Shown piece by piece: positions 25,175 to 35,201 of a stretch of DNA of 64,000 bases. A model generated the notes under the pieces. That model was given only the letters and a program-made list of their open reading frames with translations. It did no database searches and was not told the DNA's origin. Each line of letters begins with the position of its first letter. Within the stretch, counting starts at the first letter, position 1. This stretch comes from an uncultured Roseicyclus sp. GTDB lineage: Bacteria; Pseudomonadota; Alphaproteobacteria; Rhodobacterales; Rhodobacteraceae. Location: positions 522,982 to 586,981 of the forward strand of contig CANMRT010000001.1 in assembly GCA_947500415.1 (NCBI GenBank), written 5' to 3'. Made by a program: the position numbers and the translations under genes.

Positions 25175-27132
25175 GCGTCTTGCCCACCGCGATCAGGGGT
25201 TCGACCCGAAGGTTGAGGCGGGGCCTCAAATATTGGCAAGGTGCGGTGCATCTCTTCGATGCCGCGCCGCTGGCTAACGGGGTAAAGATCGGATGGCGGG
25301 ACATCGCCCACCTGCGCACGCAGCAGAATATCGCGCCCGATGGGGGCCGCCGCGACCGAACCACCGCCGCCGTGTTCCACGATCACTGCCGTCGCATAGC
25401 GCGGGTTGTCGTAGGGTGCGAAGCCCACGTAAAGCGCATGGTCGCGCCGCTCCCACGGCAGGTCCGCGTTGCGGATTACGCCCGCCGCACGCTCGGCGGC
25501 GGTGATGTTGCGGACCTGGCTGGTGCCGGTCTTGCCTGCGATGGAGTATTCGTCCCCCATCACACGGCTGCGGTAGGCAGTCCCGCGGCTGTGGTTGTTC
25601 ACCCGCCACATGCCTTGGTGGATCAGCGCGATGTGGTCCGGGTTCACGCCCAGATCTTCAGGCTCGGGCCGCGCTTCGGGCACACCATCGACAGAGCGGA
25701 TCAGGTTCGGGATCAAGGTCTTGCCGCTTGCCAGCCGCGCCGTCATCACCGCCAGATGCAGCGGCGATGACAGGACAAAGCCCTGCCCGATGGAGGCGTT
25801 CAACGTGTCGCCGACCACCCAATCCTGATCGAAGCGGCGGCGCTTCCATTCCATGGTGGGGGCTAGCCCCTCGGCAATCCCGCTCAGCGGCAGATCGTGG
25901 CGCATCCCGCAGCCCAGGCGTCGCGCCATGGCCGAGATGTTCTCAATCCCCACACGTTGGGCGAGCTCATAGTAGTAGACGTCGCAAGACTGGCTGATGC
26001 TTTCCAGCATGTTCATCCGACCATGCCCGCCACGCCGCCAGCAGTGAAAACGGCGATTGCCGATTTCCATGTGGCCGGGGCAAGCGACGGTTTCTTCGGG
26101 TGAGATGAAACCACCCTCAAGCGCCGCCAACGCAACCACCATCTTGTAAGTGGACCCCGGCGGATAAAGGCCCTGCGTCGCCTTGTTGGCCAGCGGGCGG
26201 TAAGGGTCTTCGTTCAGGCCGGTCCATTGCGTGGTGGAGATACCGCGTACAAACAGGTTCGGATCGAACGTAGGCGCAGACGCTACGGCGAGCACGTCAC
26301 CATTGGTGCAATCCATGATGACGGCACCGGCACTTTCGCCATGCATTCGCGCCTCGACGTAATTTTGTAGGCCTGCGTCAACGGTCAGCTGCACGTCACT
26401 GCCAGGCGTAGCCGGATCACGGTCCAACTCGCGCATGATCCGGCCTGAGGCGTTGACCTCCACCCGGCTGGTGCCCGCGCGCCCGCGTAGCAGACCCTCG
26501 GTCTTATCTTCGACGTTGTAGCGCCCGACCTGGAAATCCGGGATTTGCAGCACCGGGTCCGTGTCACCCGTCTGCTCCAGATACCAATCTGAAACTGGGC
26601 CGACATAACCGACGACATGGCTGAAATCGGCGCCAAGAGGATAGACGCGGGACAGCCCCACCTCAGGGTTCACGCCGGGCAGGGCAGGGGCGTTGACGGC
26701 GACCGCCGAAAGCTCCTCCCAACTCAAGCGGTCTGCGATGGTGACAGGCACGAACGACGGGCGGTTGCGGATCTCCTGCCGTGCGCGTTCCAGCGAGACA
26801 AGGTCAAGGTTCACCAGCTGGGCAACCTCATCCAGTACGGCATCCACATCGCCCGCATCTTCGCGCACGATCGTGATCCGGTAATTCTGCTCATTGCCCG
26901 CCAGCAGCACGCCGTTCCGGTCAAAGATCAGGCCCCGCGCAGGCGGCAACAGGCGCAGGTTGATCCGGTTTTCCTCGGCCAGCAGACGGAAGTCATCGGC
27001 CCGTTCCACCTGCAAATACCGCATACGCCCGGCAAGAATGCCGCCGGTGCCCACGAATAGCCCGCCCACGATCAGCCCGCGCCGGGTGATCTGGCGGGTG
27101 CTTTCCTCGATCTCGCGTTGGGTGCGTTTCAT
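25171..27132 (-). CDS. mrdA: Penicillin-binding protein 2 (peptidoglycan D,D-transpeptidase MrdA)
   Basis: A 653-residue class B PBP that cross-links side-wall peptidoglycan with RodA. It has a cytoplasmic tail, one transmembrane helix (about 18-40), a pedestal domain beginning LPPARGLIFDRNG, and the transpeptidase with SxxK (PGSTYKMV), SxN-type triad (SQSCDVYYY) and KTG (AGKTGTSQ). The ATG at 27132 (MKRTQREIEES) is the conserved start. The Shine-Dalgarno is poor and the gene starts 13 bases after mreD, so re-initiation is plausible. Confidence 0.95.
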   Translation of the reverse strand: MKRTQREIEESTRQITRRGLIVGGLFVGTGGILAGRMRYLQVERADDFRLLAEENRINLRLLPPARGLIFDRNGVLLAGNEQNYRITIVREDAGDVDAVLDEVAQLVNLDLVSLERARQEIRNRPSFVPVTIADRLSWEELSAVAVNAPALPGVNPEVGLSRVYPLGADFSHVVGYVGPVSDWYLEQTGDTDPVLQIPDFQVGRYNVEDKTEGLLRGRAGTSRVEVNASGRIMRELDRDPATPGSDVQLTVDAGLQNYVEARMHGESAGAVIMDCTNGDVLAVASAPTFDPNLFVRGISTTQWTGLNEDPYRPLANKATQGLYPPGSTYKMVVALAALEGGFISPEETVACPGHMEIGNRRFHCWRRGGHGRMNMLESISQSCDVYYYELAQRVGIENISAMARRLGCGMRHDLPLSGIAEGLAPTMEWKRRRFDQDWVVGDTLNASIGQGFVLSSPLHLAVMTARLASGKTLIPNLIRSVDGVPEARPEPEDLGVNPDHIALIHQGMWRVNNHSRGTAYRSRVMGDEYSIAGKTGTSQVRNITAAERAAGVIRNADLPWERRDHALYVGFAPYDNPRYATAVIVEHGGGGSVAAAPIGRDILLRAQVGDVPPSDLYPVSQRRGIEEMHRTLPIFEAPPQPSGRTPDRGGQDA

Positions 27133-27145
27133 GGGCAGCGTTACT

Positions 27146-27673
27146 TCACAGGGCTTCCAGCTCAGCAGGGCCGAGTTTACGCAAGCCGAAGACAAATTTC
27201 GAGACGGCGACGACAACGGGGTAAGTCACGATTGTGACAATCCCCTGCGCCAAGGTAAGCCCTAGCGGGTCAAGATCCACCAGCAGCACCCACAAAATCA
27301 GCCGATTGAGCAAAACCATGCCCATGACGGCGACGGCCACCGCCCCCCATTCCACAAGGAACGGGAACTCTGTCATCGTCAGCCGCCTGCGCCGCAGACT
27401 TTCCGAGGCGAGGATCACCAGAAGCGTCCAAAGGCCCGGCGGGCGTTGAAACAGGAAATCGGCCAGCAGGAACACGACAAGCAACGCCCCAAGCGGCACC
27501 ACATCGGGCTGGCGCACCATCCAGGCGAAGGCCAGCAACAGCAGTAGGTCCGGGCCGGGAATGCCCACGGTCGCAAGGTTCAGCGGCAGCAGTTTGAAGG
27601 TGATCAGCGCCAGGGAAAGCGCCACAAACAGTGCGCGATAGGTCCAGACATGGCGGTTCGACAGCGCGCTCAT
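27146..27673 (-). CDS. mreD: Rod shape-determining protein MreD
   Basis: A small polytopic membrane protein (175 aa, about five helices) linking the MreB cytoskeleton to the elongasome. The ATG at 27673 is preceded by GGAGGAATGAC at the end of mreC; the one-base gap suggests coupling. Sequence is poorly conserved, as usual in MreD, and the call is supported by hydropathy and by position between mreC and mrdA. Confidence 0.85.
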   Translation of the reverse strand: MSALSNRHVWTYRALFVALSLALITFKLLPLNLATVGIPGPDLLLLLAFAWMVRQPDVVPLGALLVVFLLADFLFQRPPGLWTLLVILASESLRRRRLTMTEFPFLVEWGAVAVAVMGMVLLNRLILWVLLVDLDPLGLTLAQGIVTIVTYPVVVAVSKFVFGLRKLGPAELEAL

Positions 27674-27674
27674 G

Positions 27675-28625
27675 TCATTCCTCCGCTGCGGCGATGGGGG
27701 CTTCGGCGCGCGCGGCCGGGTCCGGCACCAGCGCGCCGTCTTCGTCAATCATCATGCCTTGCGGCGGCCATGGTGGCCCAATCAGGCCTACGGGATCATC
27801 CAGCGTGGTGCCAGGATGGCTGCGCATCACGCGCATGAAGTTCAGCCGTTGCAAATCTGCCGAAAGGCGCGCGCGCAGCAATCGGTCCGAGGTGAAGACA
27901 ACCTGCCCCACCAGCAGGCCCGGCGGGAACAACCCGCCATCGCCACTTGTCACGATCCGGTCGCCCGCCGCGATGTCTTCGGGATCTTCCACGAAATCGA
28001 GGATCGGGTTTGCCGAATTGTCCCCCATCAGCAGCGCTTGCTGCCCGCTTGGCAGGATTGTCACCGGGATCCGGCTGGCCGCATCGGTCAGCAGCATCAC
28101 CCGCGCCGTCGAGTCGCCCACCCCTGAGATGCGCCCAACCACGCCAAGCCCATCCATCGTGGCCCAACCGTCCAGAATACCATCCCGCGCGCCAACATTC
28201 AGCAGCACCGACCGCCGAAAGGGTGATCCACTGTCGGCCAGCACAATGCCCGTCACAAACGTCAGCTCCGGGTCCAATTGCACGCGGTTCAGATCCAGAA
28301 GCCGCGCATTCTCCTGTTCCAGCTGCAAAGCCGCCTCGCGCCAGGCGCGCATTTGCTGCAATTCGCGCCGAAGTTCCTGATTTTGCTCGAACAACCGCGC
28401 GTAGCTTTGAAAATCTTCCGCCATCCGCGCGATGCCGGTGATCGGCGCCATGGCCCATTCCATGTTGGGAACATATCGGTCGACGATTGCGGAGCGAATG
28501 CGCTCCATCCGCGGGTTGTCGATCCGCCAGATCAGCACCAAAGAGACCAGAAACAGCACCAGCACCGCCAACAGCAATCGCCGGACGGGTCGCGTATAGG
28601 ATGCGTCATAGCTGTCCCGGGCCAT
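27675..28625 (-). CDS. mreC: Rod shape-determining protein MreC
   Basis: A 316-residue bitopic protein: cytoplasmic N-terminus, one helix (about 16-34), a coiled coil (about 70-110, rich in Glu/Gln/Leu) and the MreC beta domain (VTGIVLADSGSPFRRSVLLN, GVVGRISGVGDSTARVMLLTD quoted in part). The C-terminal 40 residues are Pro/Ala-rich and non-conserved. It bridges MreB with the periplasmic PBP2. Confidence 0.92.
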   Translation of the reverse strand: MARDSYDASYTRPVRRLLLAVLVLFLVSLVLIWRIDNPRMERIRSAIVDRYVPNMEWAMAPITGIARMAEDFQSYARLFEQNQELRRELQQMRAWREAALQLEQENARLLDLNRVQLDPELTFVTGIVLADSGSPFRRSVLLNVGARDGILDGWATMDGLGVVGRISGVGDSTARVMLLTDAASRIPVTILPSGQQALLMGDNSANPILDFVEDPEDIAAGDRIVTSGDGGLFPPGLLVGQVVFTSDRLLRARLSADLQRLNFMRVMRSHPGTTLDDPVGLIGPPWPPQGMMIDEDGALVPDPAARAEAPIAAAEE

Positions 28626-28653
28626 TCACTGCCTCTCGGGTCTTGGCTTGGTG

Positions 28654-29712
<1,059 letters not shown>

Positions 29713-29817
29713 TCAATTCAAAAAGGGGCCTCCCCTTCACGAGGACGCCCACCAGAGACTCGGCATATAGACGTTAGGGGGGCTAGGCGGCAAGGGGTGG
29801 GGGGTGAAGGGATCGGC

Positions 29818-29847
29818 GGAGGGGTGCCGTTACTCTAGCGCCCCTCC
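29818..29847 (-). terminator. Hairpin downstream of leuA (possible terminator)
   Basis: GGAGGGG (29818-29824) and CCCCTCC (29841-29847) form a 7-base stem starting 14 bases after the leuA stop. There is no T-run on the minus strand, so it is at best an imperfect or Rho-assisted terminator, or a 3' stabilising hairpin. Confidence 0.35.
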
Positions 29848-29860
29848 AACACGGCTGAAC

Positions 29861-31417
29861 CTACCCCACATCCTTGTAGCTGACCTCTTTCACATCCCCG
29901 CCGGTCTTCTCACGCCGCACGATCAACCGGTTCAGCGCGTTCACATAGGCCTTCACACTCGCCACCACCGTATCGGTATCCGCCGACTGGCCCGTCGCAA
30001 TTCGCCCGTCTTCCTCGATCCGCACGGTTACAGTCGCCTGCGCGTCCATGCCCTCGGTCACGGCGCTCACCTGATAGAGCTGCAGCGACGCCTCATTCGG
30101 AAACAGCTGCTTAACCGCGTTGAATGCCGCATCCACTGGCCCGTCGCCCTGCGCGGTGGCCTGCAGGTCTTCGTCGCCCACCCTCAAGGTCAGATCCGCC
30201 GATTGCGGCGCTTCCGTCCCGCAGATCACGCGCAGGAATTTGACCTCCAGATGGCCCTCACCGTCCGACCCCGCATCTGTCACCAGAGCGATCAGGTCGT
30301 CGTCGAAGACCTCTTTCTTCCGATCCGCCAGCGCCTTGAACCGCACGAACAGGTCATTCAGCTGATTGTCGGCCATGTCATAGCCCAGATCCTTCAGCTT
30401 GGACCGCAACGCCGCCCGCCCCGAATGCTTGCCCATGACGATATTCGTCTCGGCCAGACCCACATCCTCAGGGCGCATGATCTCGAAGGTATCGGCTGAT
30501 TTCAGCATGCCGTCCTGGTGAATGCCGCTCTCGTGCGCGAAAGCGTTCTTGCCGACAATCGCCTTGTTGGGCTGGACGTTGAACCCCGAGACGGTCGAGA
30601 CGCGGCGCGACAGATGCATGATCTTGGTCGAGTCGATGCCCGTCGAATACGGCATGATGTCGTGGCGGACTTTCATGGCCATCACGACCTCTTCCAACGC
30701 GGTATTCCCCGCACGCTCGCCTAACCCGTTGATCGTACACTCAATCTGCCGCGCACCACCAGCCACAGCGGCCAGAGAGTTCGCCGTCGCCATGCCCAGA
30801 TCGTTGTGGCAATGGGTGGCAAAGATGATCTCATCCGCGCCGGGCACTTCCGCGATCAAGCGCCGGATCAGGTCCGCGCTCTCCACCGGGGCCGTATACC
30901 CACACGTATCTGGAATGTTGATCGTCGTGGCCCCCGCTTTGATCGCAATCTCAACCGTGCGCGCCAGATAGTCCCACTCCGTCCGCGTCGCATCCATCGG
31001 CGACCATTGCACGTTATCGCAGAGGTTTCGGGCGTGCGTGACTGTCTCGTGGATACGATCAGCCATCTCATCCTTCGTCAGATTGGGGATCGCACGGTGC
31101 TGCGGAGAGGTTCCGATAAACGTGTGAATACGAGGCGATTTCGCGTGTTTCACGGCGTCCCACGCCCGGTCGATGTCCTTGAAGTTCGCCCGCGCCAGCC
31201 CGCAGATCGTGGAATTCACGGCATTCTTGGCGATCTCCGAGACGGCCGCGAAATCACCTTCGCTGGCAATCGGAAACCCGGCCTCGATGATATCCACGCC
31301 CATCTCATCGAGCAGCCCCGCAATCTCCAGCTTCTCGTCATGGCTCATCGTGGCGCCGGGCGACTGCTCGCCGTCCCGCAGGGTGGTGTCAAAAATCAGT
31401 ACGCGATTGTCGGTCAT
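29861..31417 (-). CDS. leuA: 2-isopropylmalate synthase
   Basis: Condenses acetyl-CoA with 2-oxoisovalerate, the first step of leucine synthesis. 518 residues: an N-terminal TIM barrel beginning FDTTLRDGEQSPG with the metal motif HCHNDLG, a linker, and the C-terminal LeuA regulatory domain (GDGPVDAAFNAV) that senses leucine. It stands alone, without leuBCD nearby, and is preceded by a Leu-rich leader peptide, so it is probably controlled both by feedback inhibition and by attenuation. Confidence 0.96.
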   Translation of the reverse strand: MTDNRVLIFDTTLRDGEQSPGATMSHDEKLEIAGLLDEMGVDIIEAGFPIASEGDFAAVSEIAKNAVNSTICGLARANFKDIDRAWDAVKHAKSPRIHTFIGTSPQHRAIPNLTKDEMADRIHETVTHARNLCDNVQWSPMDATRTEWDYLARTVEIAIKAGATTINIPDTCGYTAPVESADLIRRLIAEVPGADEIIFATHCHNDLGMATANSLAAVAGGARQIECTINGLGERAGNTALEEVVMAMKVRHDIMPYSTGIDSTKIMHLSRRVSTVSGFNVQPNKAIVGKNAFAHESGIHQDGMLKSADTFEIMRPEDVGLAETNIVMGKHSGRAALRSKLKDLGYDMADNQLNDLFVRFKALADRKKEVFDDDLIALVTDAGSDGEGHLEVKFLRVICGTEAPQSADLTLRVGDEDLQATAQGDGPVDAAFNAVKQLFPNEASLQLYQVSAVTEGMDAQATVTVRIEEDGRIATGQSADTDTVVASVKAYVNALNRLIVRREKTGGDVKEVSYKDVG

Positions 31418-31468
31418 CTCTTCATATCCTTAGGCTTGAGTGTGTGTCTCTCCGGCGCTGTCCCTCCC

Positions 31469-31498
31469 CTGAGCGGTCGCGCCGAATGGCACGCTCAG
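31469..31498 (-). promoter_or_regulatory. Leader hairpin overlapping the leuA leader peptide stop
   Basis: CTGAGCG (31469-31475) pairs perfectly with CGCTCAG (31492-31498), with an inner GCC-ATTC-GGC stem. The stem includes the TGA of the leader peptide, so a ribosome ending there would disrupt it. No T-run follows (GGGGAGGGAC instead), so it may not be the terminator itself but an anti-terminator or translation-coupling stem. Confidence 0.5.
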
Positions 31499-31593
31499 AG
31501 GCGGCTAAGGAGAAGAAGGCCAAGCAGGGCGGCACGCGGACGATCCGCGGGCAAAAGGATATGAGGCTGCTTGGTCAACATGGACGGCACCAT
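31495..31593 (-). CDS. leuL: leuA leader peptide (Leu-rich, 32 codons)
   Basis: Upstream of leuA on the same strand an ATG at 31593 (or an in-frame ATG at 31581) opens a 32-codon frame ending ALLGLLLLSRL. Ten of the 32 residues are leucine (6, 13, 14, 23, 24, 26, 27, 28, 29, 32), with a cluster immediately before the stop. Stalling at Leu codons in leucine starvation would keep the ribosome before the hairpin at 31469-31498. No clear Shine-Dalgarno is seen, which is common for leader peptides near the 5' end. The 222 bases beyond it (31594-31815) hold only a small GCGGC/GCCGC hairpin (31654-31667) and no gene. Confidence 0.7.
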   Translation of the reverse strand: MVPSMLTKQPHILLPADRPRAALLGLLLLSRL

Positions 31594-31815
31594 ACCGCGG
31601 AAAACGTAAATGAAAAGCCCAATTGAAATGCATGGCACCTAAGCGGGTTAACAGCGGCGTATGCCGCCCCGCAATCGATGGGCCGTCCCGCGGCCTGTCG
31701 ATTTGGTCAATCTGGTCGCTTCACGGGTGGGTTTCCCAAACTTGGCTACCATAAAGTGCCAACAATCACCGTAACGTCGACAGTCCCCGGCCCATCAATA
31801 GCGGCGCTCGGACCC

Positions 31816-32460
31816 TCAAACCCAGGTCCGCGCCTCTTCCCGCTCCGGCCCCTCCAGATGCGGCACCGCGTTGAAACTCGTCAAAAACGTGCCCCCCTCC
31901 ACAACCCGGAACCGATGCACGGAGGAATTGAAGATCGGCAACAGCACCTGCGCCAACCGGTCCATATCCAACCCCAACGCAATCCTCAGCGACATCGCGA
32001 TCACCCCGCCAGAGGTCACGCACAACACCCGCCGCCCAGGCACCGCGGCCTCAGCCAGCACCGTCGCAATCCGTGCCTCAAAAGCTGCAAAGGGCTCGGA
32101 CCCGTTGATCTCTTGAGCGTGCCACGCCTTCAGCGTCTGCGGAATATGATCCGCGAAATCCTGCTGCGTTGCCGGGATCGGCATCCCATGGGTGATCTCC
32201 ATGTCGCGCGCCAAAGCGAAGTAATCCAGCTCATTGAGGCGCGCATCGGCATTGGCCTCAACCCCAATGCCATCCGCCGTCTCCCGGTGCCGGCGCATCG
32301 TGCCGCGATAGACCTGATCGAACCCGGCCTCCTGCGCGGCAAACCACTCCCCCAGCCACCCGGCCTGCCGATGCCCCAGCTCGGACAACCGATCATATTC
32401 CTCTTCCGTGGTCGCCCCGGAATTGGCCTGCCCATGGCGGACAAGGATCAACTCACCCAT
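31816..32460 (-). CDS. Histidine phosphatase family protein (phosphoglycerate mutase-like)
   Basis: A 214-residue cofactor-independent-of-metal phosphatase of the branch with the RHG motif: LILVRHGQANS carries the catalytic His and Arg, and the second His is replaced by context VTSGGVIAM, where the usual motif is VxHGG. That Ser in place of the expected second His is notable, although some SixA/GpmB-like members differ here. Substrate unknown. It diverges from the SDR gene. Confidence 0.75.
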   Translation of the reverse strand: MGELILVRHGQANSGATTEEEYDRLSELGHRQAGWLGEWFAAQEAGFDQVYRGTMRRHRETADGIGVEANADARLNELDYFALARDMEITHGMPIPATQQDFADHIPQTLKAWHAQEINGSEPFAAFEARIATVLAEAAVPGRRVLCVTSGGVIAMSLRIALGLDMDRLAQVLLPIFNSSVHRFRVVEGGTFLTSFNAVPHLEGPEREEARTWV

Positions 32461-32536
32461 CGCGATACTCCTTCGCGGCCCCGTCTAACGCGCCTCACGC
32501 TTGACGCAAGTGCGCTTGGCCTTACCTCGCCCTGTC

Positions 32537-33202
32537 ATGATCAATGCACTTGTTATCGGAGCTTCCGGCGGGATCGGGCAGGCCATGGTGGCCGAAATGC
32601 GCGCACGCGGCGGCAACGTCACAGGCCTCTCGCGCTCGGTCGATGGCTTAGACATCACAGACGCCGATACGGTCGACGCGATCCTTGGCGCTCTGGAGGG
32701 CCCGTTCCACACCATCTTCGTGGCCACGGGCATCCTCGCCGCCGCAGGTCACGCGCCCGAAAAGCAACTCTCCGCAATCGACCCGATGGCCATGGCCGAA
32801 GTCTTTGCCGTCAACACCATCGGCACCGCCAACATTTTGCGCCACCTGCCGCGGCTCTTGCCGAAAAAGGGCCGTTCGGTCAGCGCCGTCCTTACCGCGC
32901 GCGTCGGCTCCATCGGCGACAATCGCATCGGTGGCTGGCACAGCTACCGCGCCTCCAAGGCCGCCGCGAACATGCTGGTCCACGGCGCGGCAGTCGAATT
33001 GGGGCGCACCCACAAAGACGCTATCGCAGTCGCCCTCCACCCCGGCACGGTCGCCACGCCCTTCACCGAAGACTACGCCGCGACCCACAAAACTGTGCCT
33101 GCCGGTGAAACCGCAAAGATGCTCTGCGACGTCATGGAGCGCCTGCAACCCACTCTATCCGGCGGCTTCTACGACTATTCCGGGGCGGAGGTGCCTTGGT
33201 GA
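32537..33202 (+). CDS. Short-chain dehydrogenase/reductase (C-factor-like)
   Basis: A 221-residue SDR. The cofactor motif is VIGASGGIGQAM and the catalytic Tyr-x-x-x-Lys is YRASK, preceded by a Ser-containing strand (TARVGSIGDN). It resembles CsgA/C-factor-type cytosolic SDRs. No Shine-Dalgarno precedes ATG 32537, but TTGACG lies about 30 bases upstream, so a leaderless message is possible. Its TGA overlaps the photolyase GTG start by four bases, so the two are coupled. Confidence 0.8.
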   Translation: MINALVIGASGGIGQAMVAEMRARGGNVTGLSRSVDGLDITDADTVDAILGALEGPFHTIFVATGILAAAGHAPEKQLSAIDPMAMAEVFAVNTIGTANILRHLPRLLPKKGRSVSAVLTARVGSIGDNRIGGWHSYRASKAAANMLVHGAAVELGRTHKDAIAVALHPGTVATPFTEDYAATHKTVPAGETAKMLCDVMERLQPTLSGGFYDYSGAEVPW

Positions 33203-34725
33203 AACCCCGCATCATACTCATCCTCGGCGACCAGCTGTCCCCCGACATCGCCGCCCTACGCGAGGCCGACAAAGACCGCGACGTCGTCCTGATGGCCGAA
33301 GTCGCGGATGAGGCGTCTTACGTCCCTCATCACCCGAAGAAAATCGCCTTCCTTTTCGCTGCCATGCGCAAATTCGCGGACACTCTGCGTCAAGACGGCT
33401 GGCAAGTCCGCTACACCAAACTCGACGACCCCGAGAATGCAGGCTGCATCCCCGGCGAAATCCTCCGCGCCTGCGAGGAGGCGTCAGCCGATGAGGCCCT
33501 CACCACCGAACCCGGTGAGTTCCGCCTGATCGAAGCCCTCGAAGAGGTGCCAATCCCCGTTCACATCTTCCCCGACGACCGCTTCCTGTGCTCCCACGCC
33601 GAATTCGAAACCTGGGCCGAGGGCCGTAAAGAGCTGCGCATGGAGTGGTTCTACCGCGAGATGCGCCGCAAGACCGGCCTCCTGATGGACGGTGACAAAC
33701 CCGAAGGCGGCAAGTGGAATTACGACCACGACAACCGCAAACCGCCCCCCGGCGGCATCGAAGGCGGCCCGATGCAATTCACCCCCGACGAGACCGTCGA
33801 AGAGGTCCTCGCCCTGGTCAAATCCCGCTTCGACAACAACTTCGGCACGTTGGAGCCGTTCTGGTTTGCCACCGACACCACCCAAGCTCGGCGCGCTCTT
33901 ACCCATTTCATCAAAACCGCCCTGCCAAACTTCGGCGATTTCCAGGATGCGATGATGGTGGGCGAGCGCTTCCTCTACCACTCCGTCATTTCCATGTACC
34001 TCAACGCAGGCCTCCTCGGCTGGCACGAGATCTGCGACGCCGCCGAAGATGCCTACAAATCCGGCCTCGCGCCCCTAAACGCCGTCGAAGGTTTCATCCG
34101 CCAGATCATCGGCTGGCGCGAATACATGCGTGGCATCTATTTCCGCGAAGGCCCCGACTACACGCGCCGCAACACGCTGAACCACCAGCGCAAATTGTCC
34201 GGTTTCTACTGGGACGCCGACACCAAGATGACCTGCTTGTCCGAAGCCATCACACAAACCCGGGAAGAGGCCTACGCCCATCACATCCAACGCCTCATGG
34301 TCACCGGCAACTTCGCCCTTCTCGCGGGGATCGACCCTTACGAAGTCCACGAATGGTATCTCGCCGTCTACGCCGACGCCTACGAATGGGTCGAAGCCCC
34401 CAACGTCATCGGGATGAGCCAGTTTGCCGATGGCGGTATCGTCGGCTCAAAGCCCTACGTCTCGGGCGGGAACTACATCAACAAGATGTCCGACTACTGC
34501 AAGGGCTGCGCCTATGACGTGAAGGTCAAAACGGGGGAGGGGGCCTGCCCGTTCAACTACCTCTACTGGGCCTTCCTCGACCGCCACAAGGACCGCTTCG
34601 GCAAGAACCCCCGCATGGCGCAGATGTACCGAACGTGGATGCGCATGTCGGACGAAAAACGCGCGGATACGCTGGAAAGTGCCGAGCGGTTTCTTGAAAA
34701 ACTAAGTGCTGGAGACCGCGTCTAG
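33199..34725 (+). CDS. phrB: Iron-sulfur bacterial cryptochrome/(6-4) photolyase (PhrB/CryB family)
   Basis: A 508-residue flavoprotein of the FeS-BCP class that repairs (6-4) photoproducts or acts as a photoreceptor, using FAD, a ribolumazine antenna and a [4Fe-4S] cluster. Four cysteines at 346, 434, 437 and 450 have the same spacing (88, 3, 13) as the cluster ligands of Agrobacterium PhrB. Other landmarks are the N-terminal ILILGDQLSPD and the FAD region GWREYMRG and YADAYEWVE. The start is GTG 33199 with GGAGGTG upstream. Confidence 0.93.
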   Translation: MKPRIILILGDQLSPDIAALREADKDRDVVLMAEVADEASYVPHHPKKIAFLFAAMRKFADTLRQDGWQVRYTKLDDPENAGCIPGEILRACEEASADEALTTEPGEFRLIEALEEVPIPVHIFPDDRFLCSHAEFETWAEGRKELRMEWFYREMRRKTGLLMDGDKPEGGKWNYDHDNRKPPPGGIEGGPMQFTPDETVEEVLALVKSRFDNNFGTLEPFWFATDTTQARRALTHFIKTALPNFGDFQDAMMVGERFLYHSVISMYLNAGLLGWHEICDAAEDAYKSGLAPLNAVEGFIRQIIGWREYMRGIYFREGPDYTRRNTLNHQRKLSGFYWDADTKMTCLSEAITQTREEAYAHHIQRLMVTGNFALLAGIDPYEVHEWYLAVYADAYEWVEAPNVIGMSQFADGGIVGSKPYVSGGNYINKMSDYCKGCAYDVKVKTGEGACPFNYLYWAFLDRHKDRFGKNPRMAQMYRTWMRMSDEKRADTLESAERFLEKLSAGDRV

Positions 34726-34743
34726 CCCTTCTATAATACATTC

Positions 34744-35187
34744 GTGCCCACTCATCCTCTCTCACGTCACAGATTTGTCACCTTCGCGCTCTGTGCCGCG
34801 GCAATGCCCGCTTCCGCTGACACTTGGGTCGGCTTGACGGATGTGTTTGAAGTGGCAGTCCCGTTGGGCTTTCAGGTCACGCCCTATCCTGACGGGATCG
34901 CGCTTAATCAGACCGGAGGCGTGCGCTCGCTACTCTTTGTGCGTCTGACAATCTCAAGATATTTCCCGTTGCACCGGTCGGTCTCGCTCAGACGGCGGGG
35001 GGACATCCTCTACACGTTTGACAGCGGGCGATCTGCCGGCTCCGGCGGAGCACTCCACGATTTGCGCGCAAGGCGCTGGCTTGGTGCGGATCGCCCTGTT
35101 TTCATGCGCGCGCTTCTCCAAAGCGAAGGCCCCCCTGATTTCTCAGCCGCCTTCGCTATGCTATCTTCTGCGCGACCCACCCTGTGA
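34744..35187 (+). CDS. Hypothetical secreted protein
   Basis: A 147-residue protein beginning with GTG 34744 and a signal-like N-terminus (FVTFALCAAAMPASA). The mature part has alternating hydrophobic residues suggestive of beta-sheet (FEVAVPLGFQVTPYPDGIAL, SLLFVRLTISRY) and an Arg-rich centre. I recognise no family. The start is uncertain; no Shine-Dalgarno is evident. It ends 14 bases before the DUF1801 start with the frames overlapping slightly if a longer downstream start is used. Confidence 0.55.
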   Translation: MPTHPLSRHRFVTFALCAAAMPASADTWVGLTDVFEVAVPLGFQVTPYPDGIALNQTGGVRSLLFVRLTISRYFPLHRSVSLRRRGDILYTFDSGRSAGSGGALHDLRARRWLGADRPVFMRALLQSEGPPDFSAAFAMLSSARPTL

Positions 35188-35201
35188 CAGGAGCATGCGC
35201 C

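Noticed and set aside
31678-33108. 476-residue plus-strand frame
   Set aside because: It crosses the phosphatase antisense and runs out of frame through the SDR gene; no protein-like features.
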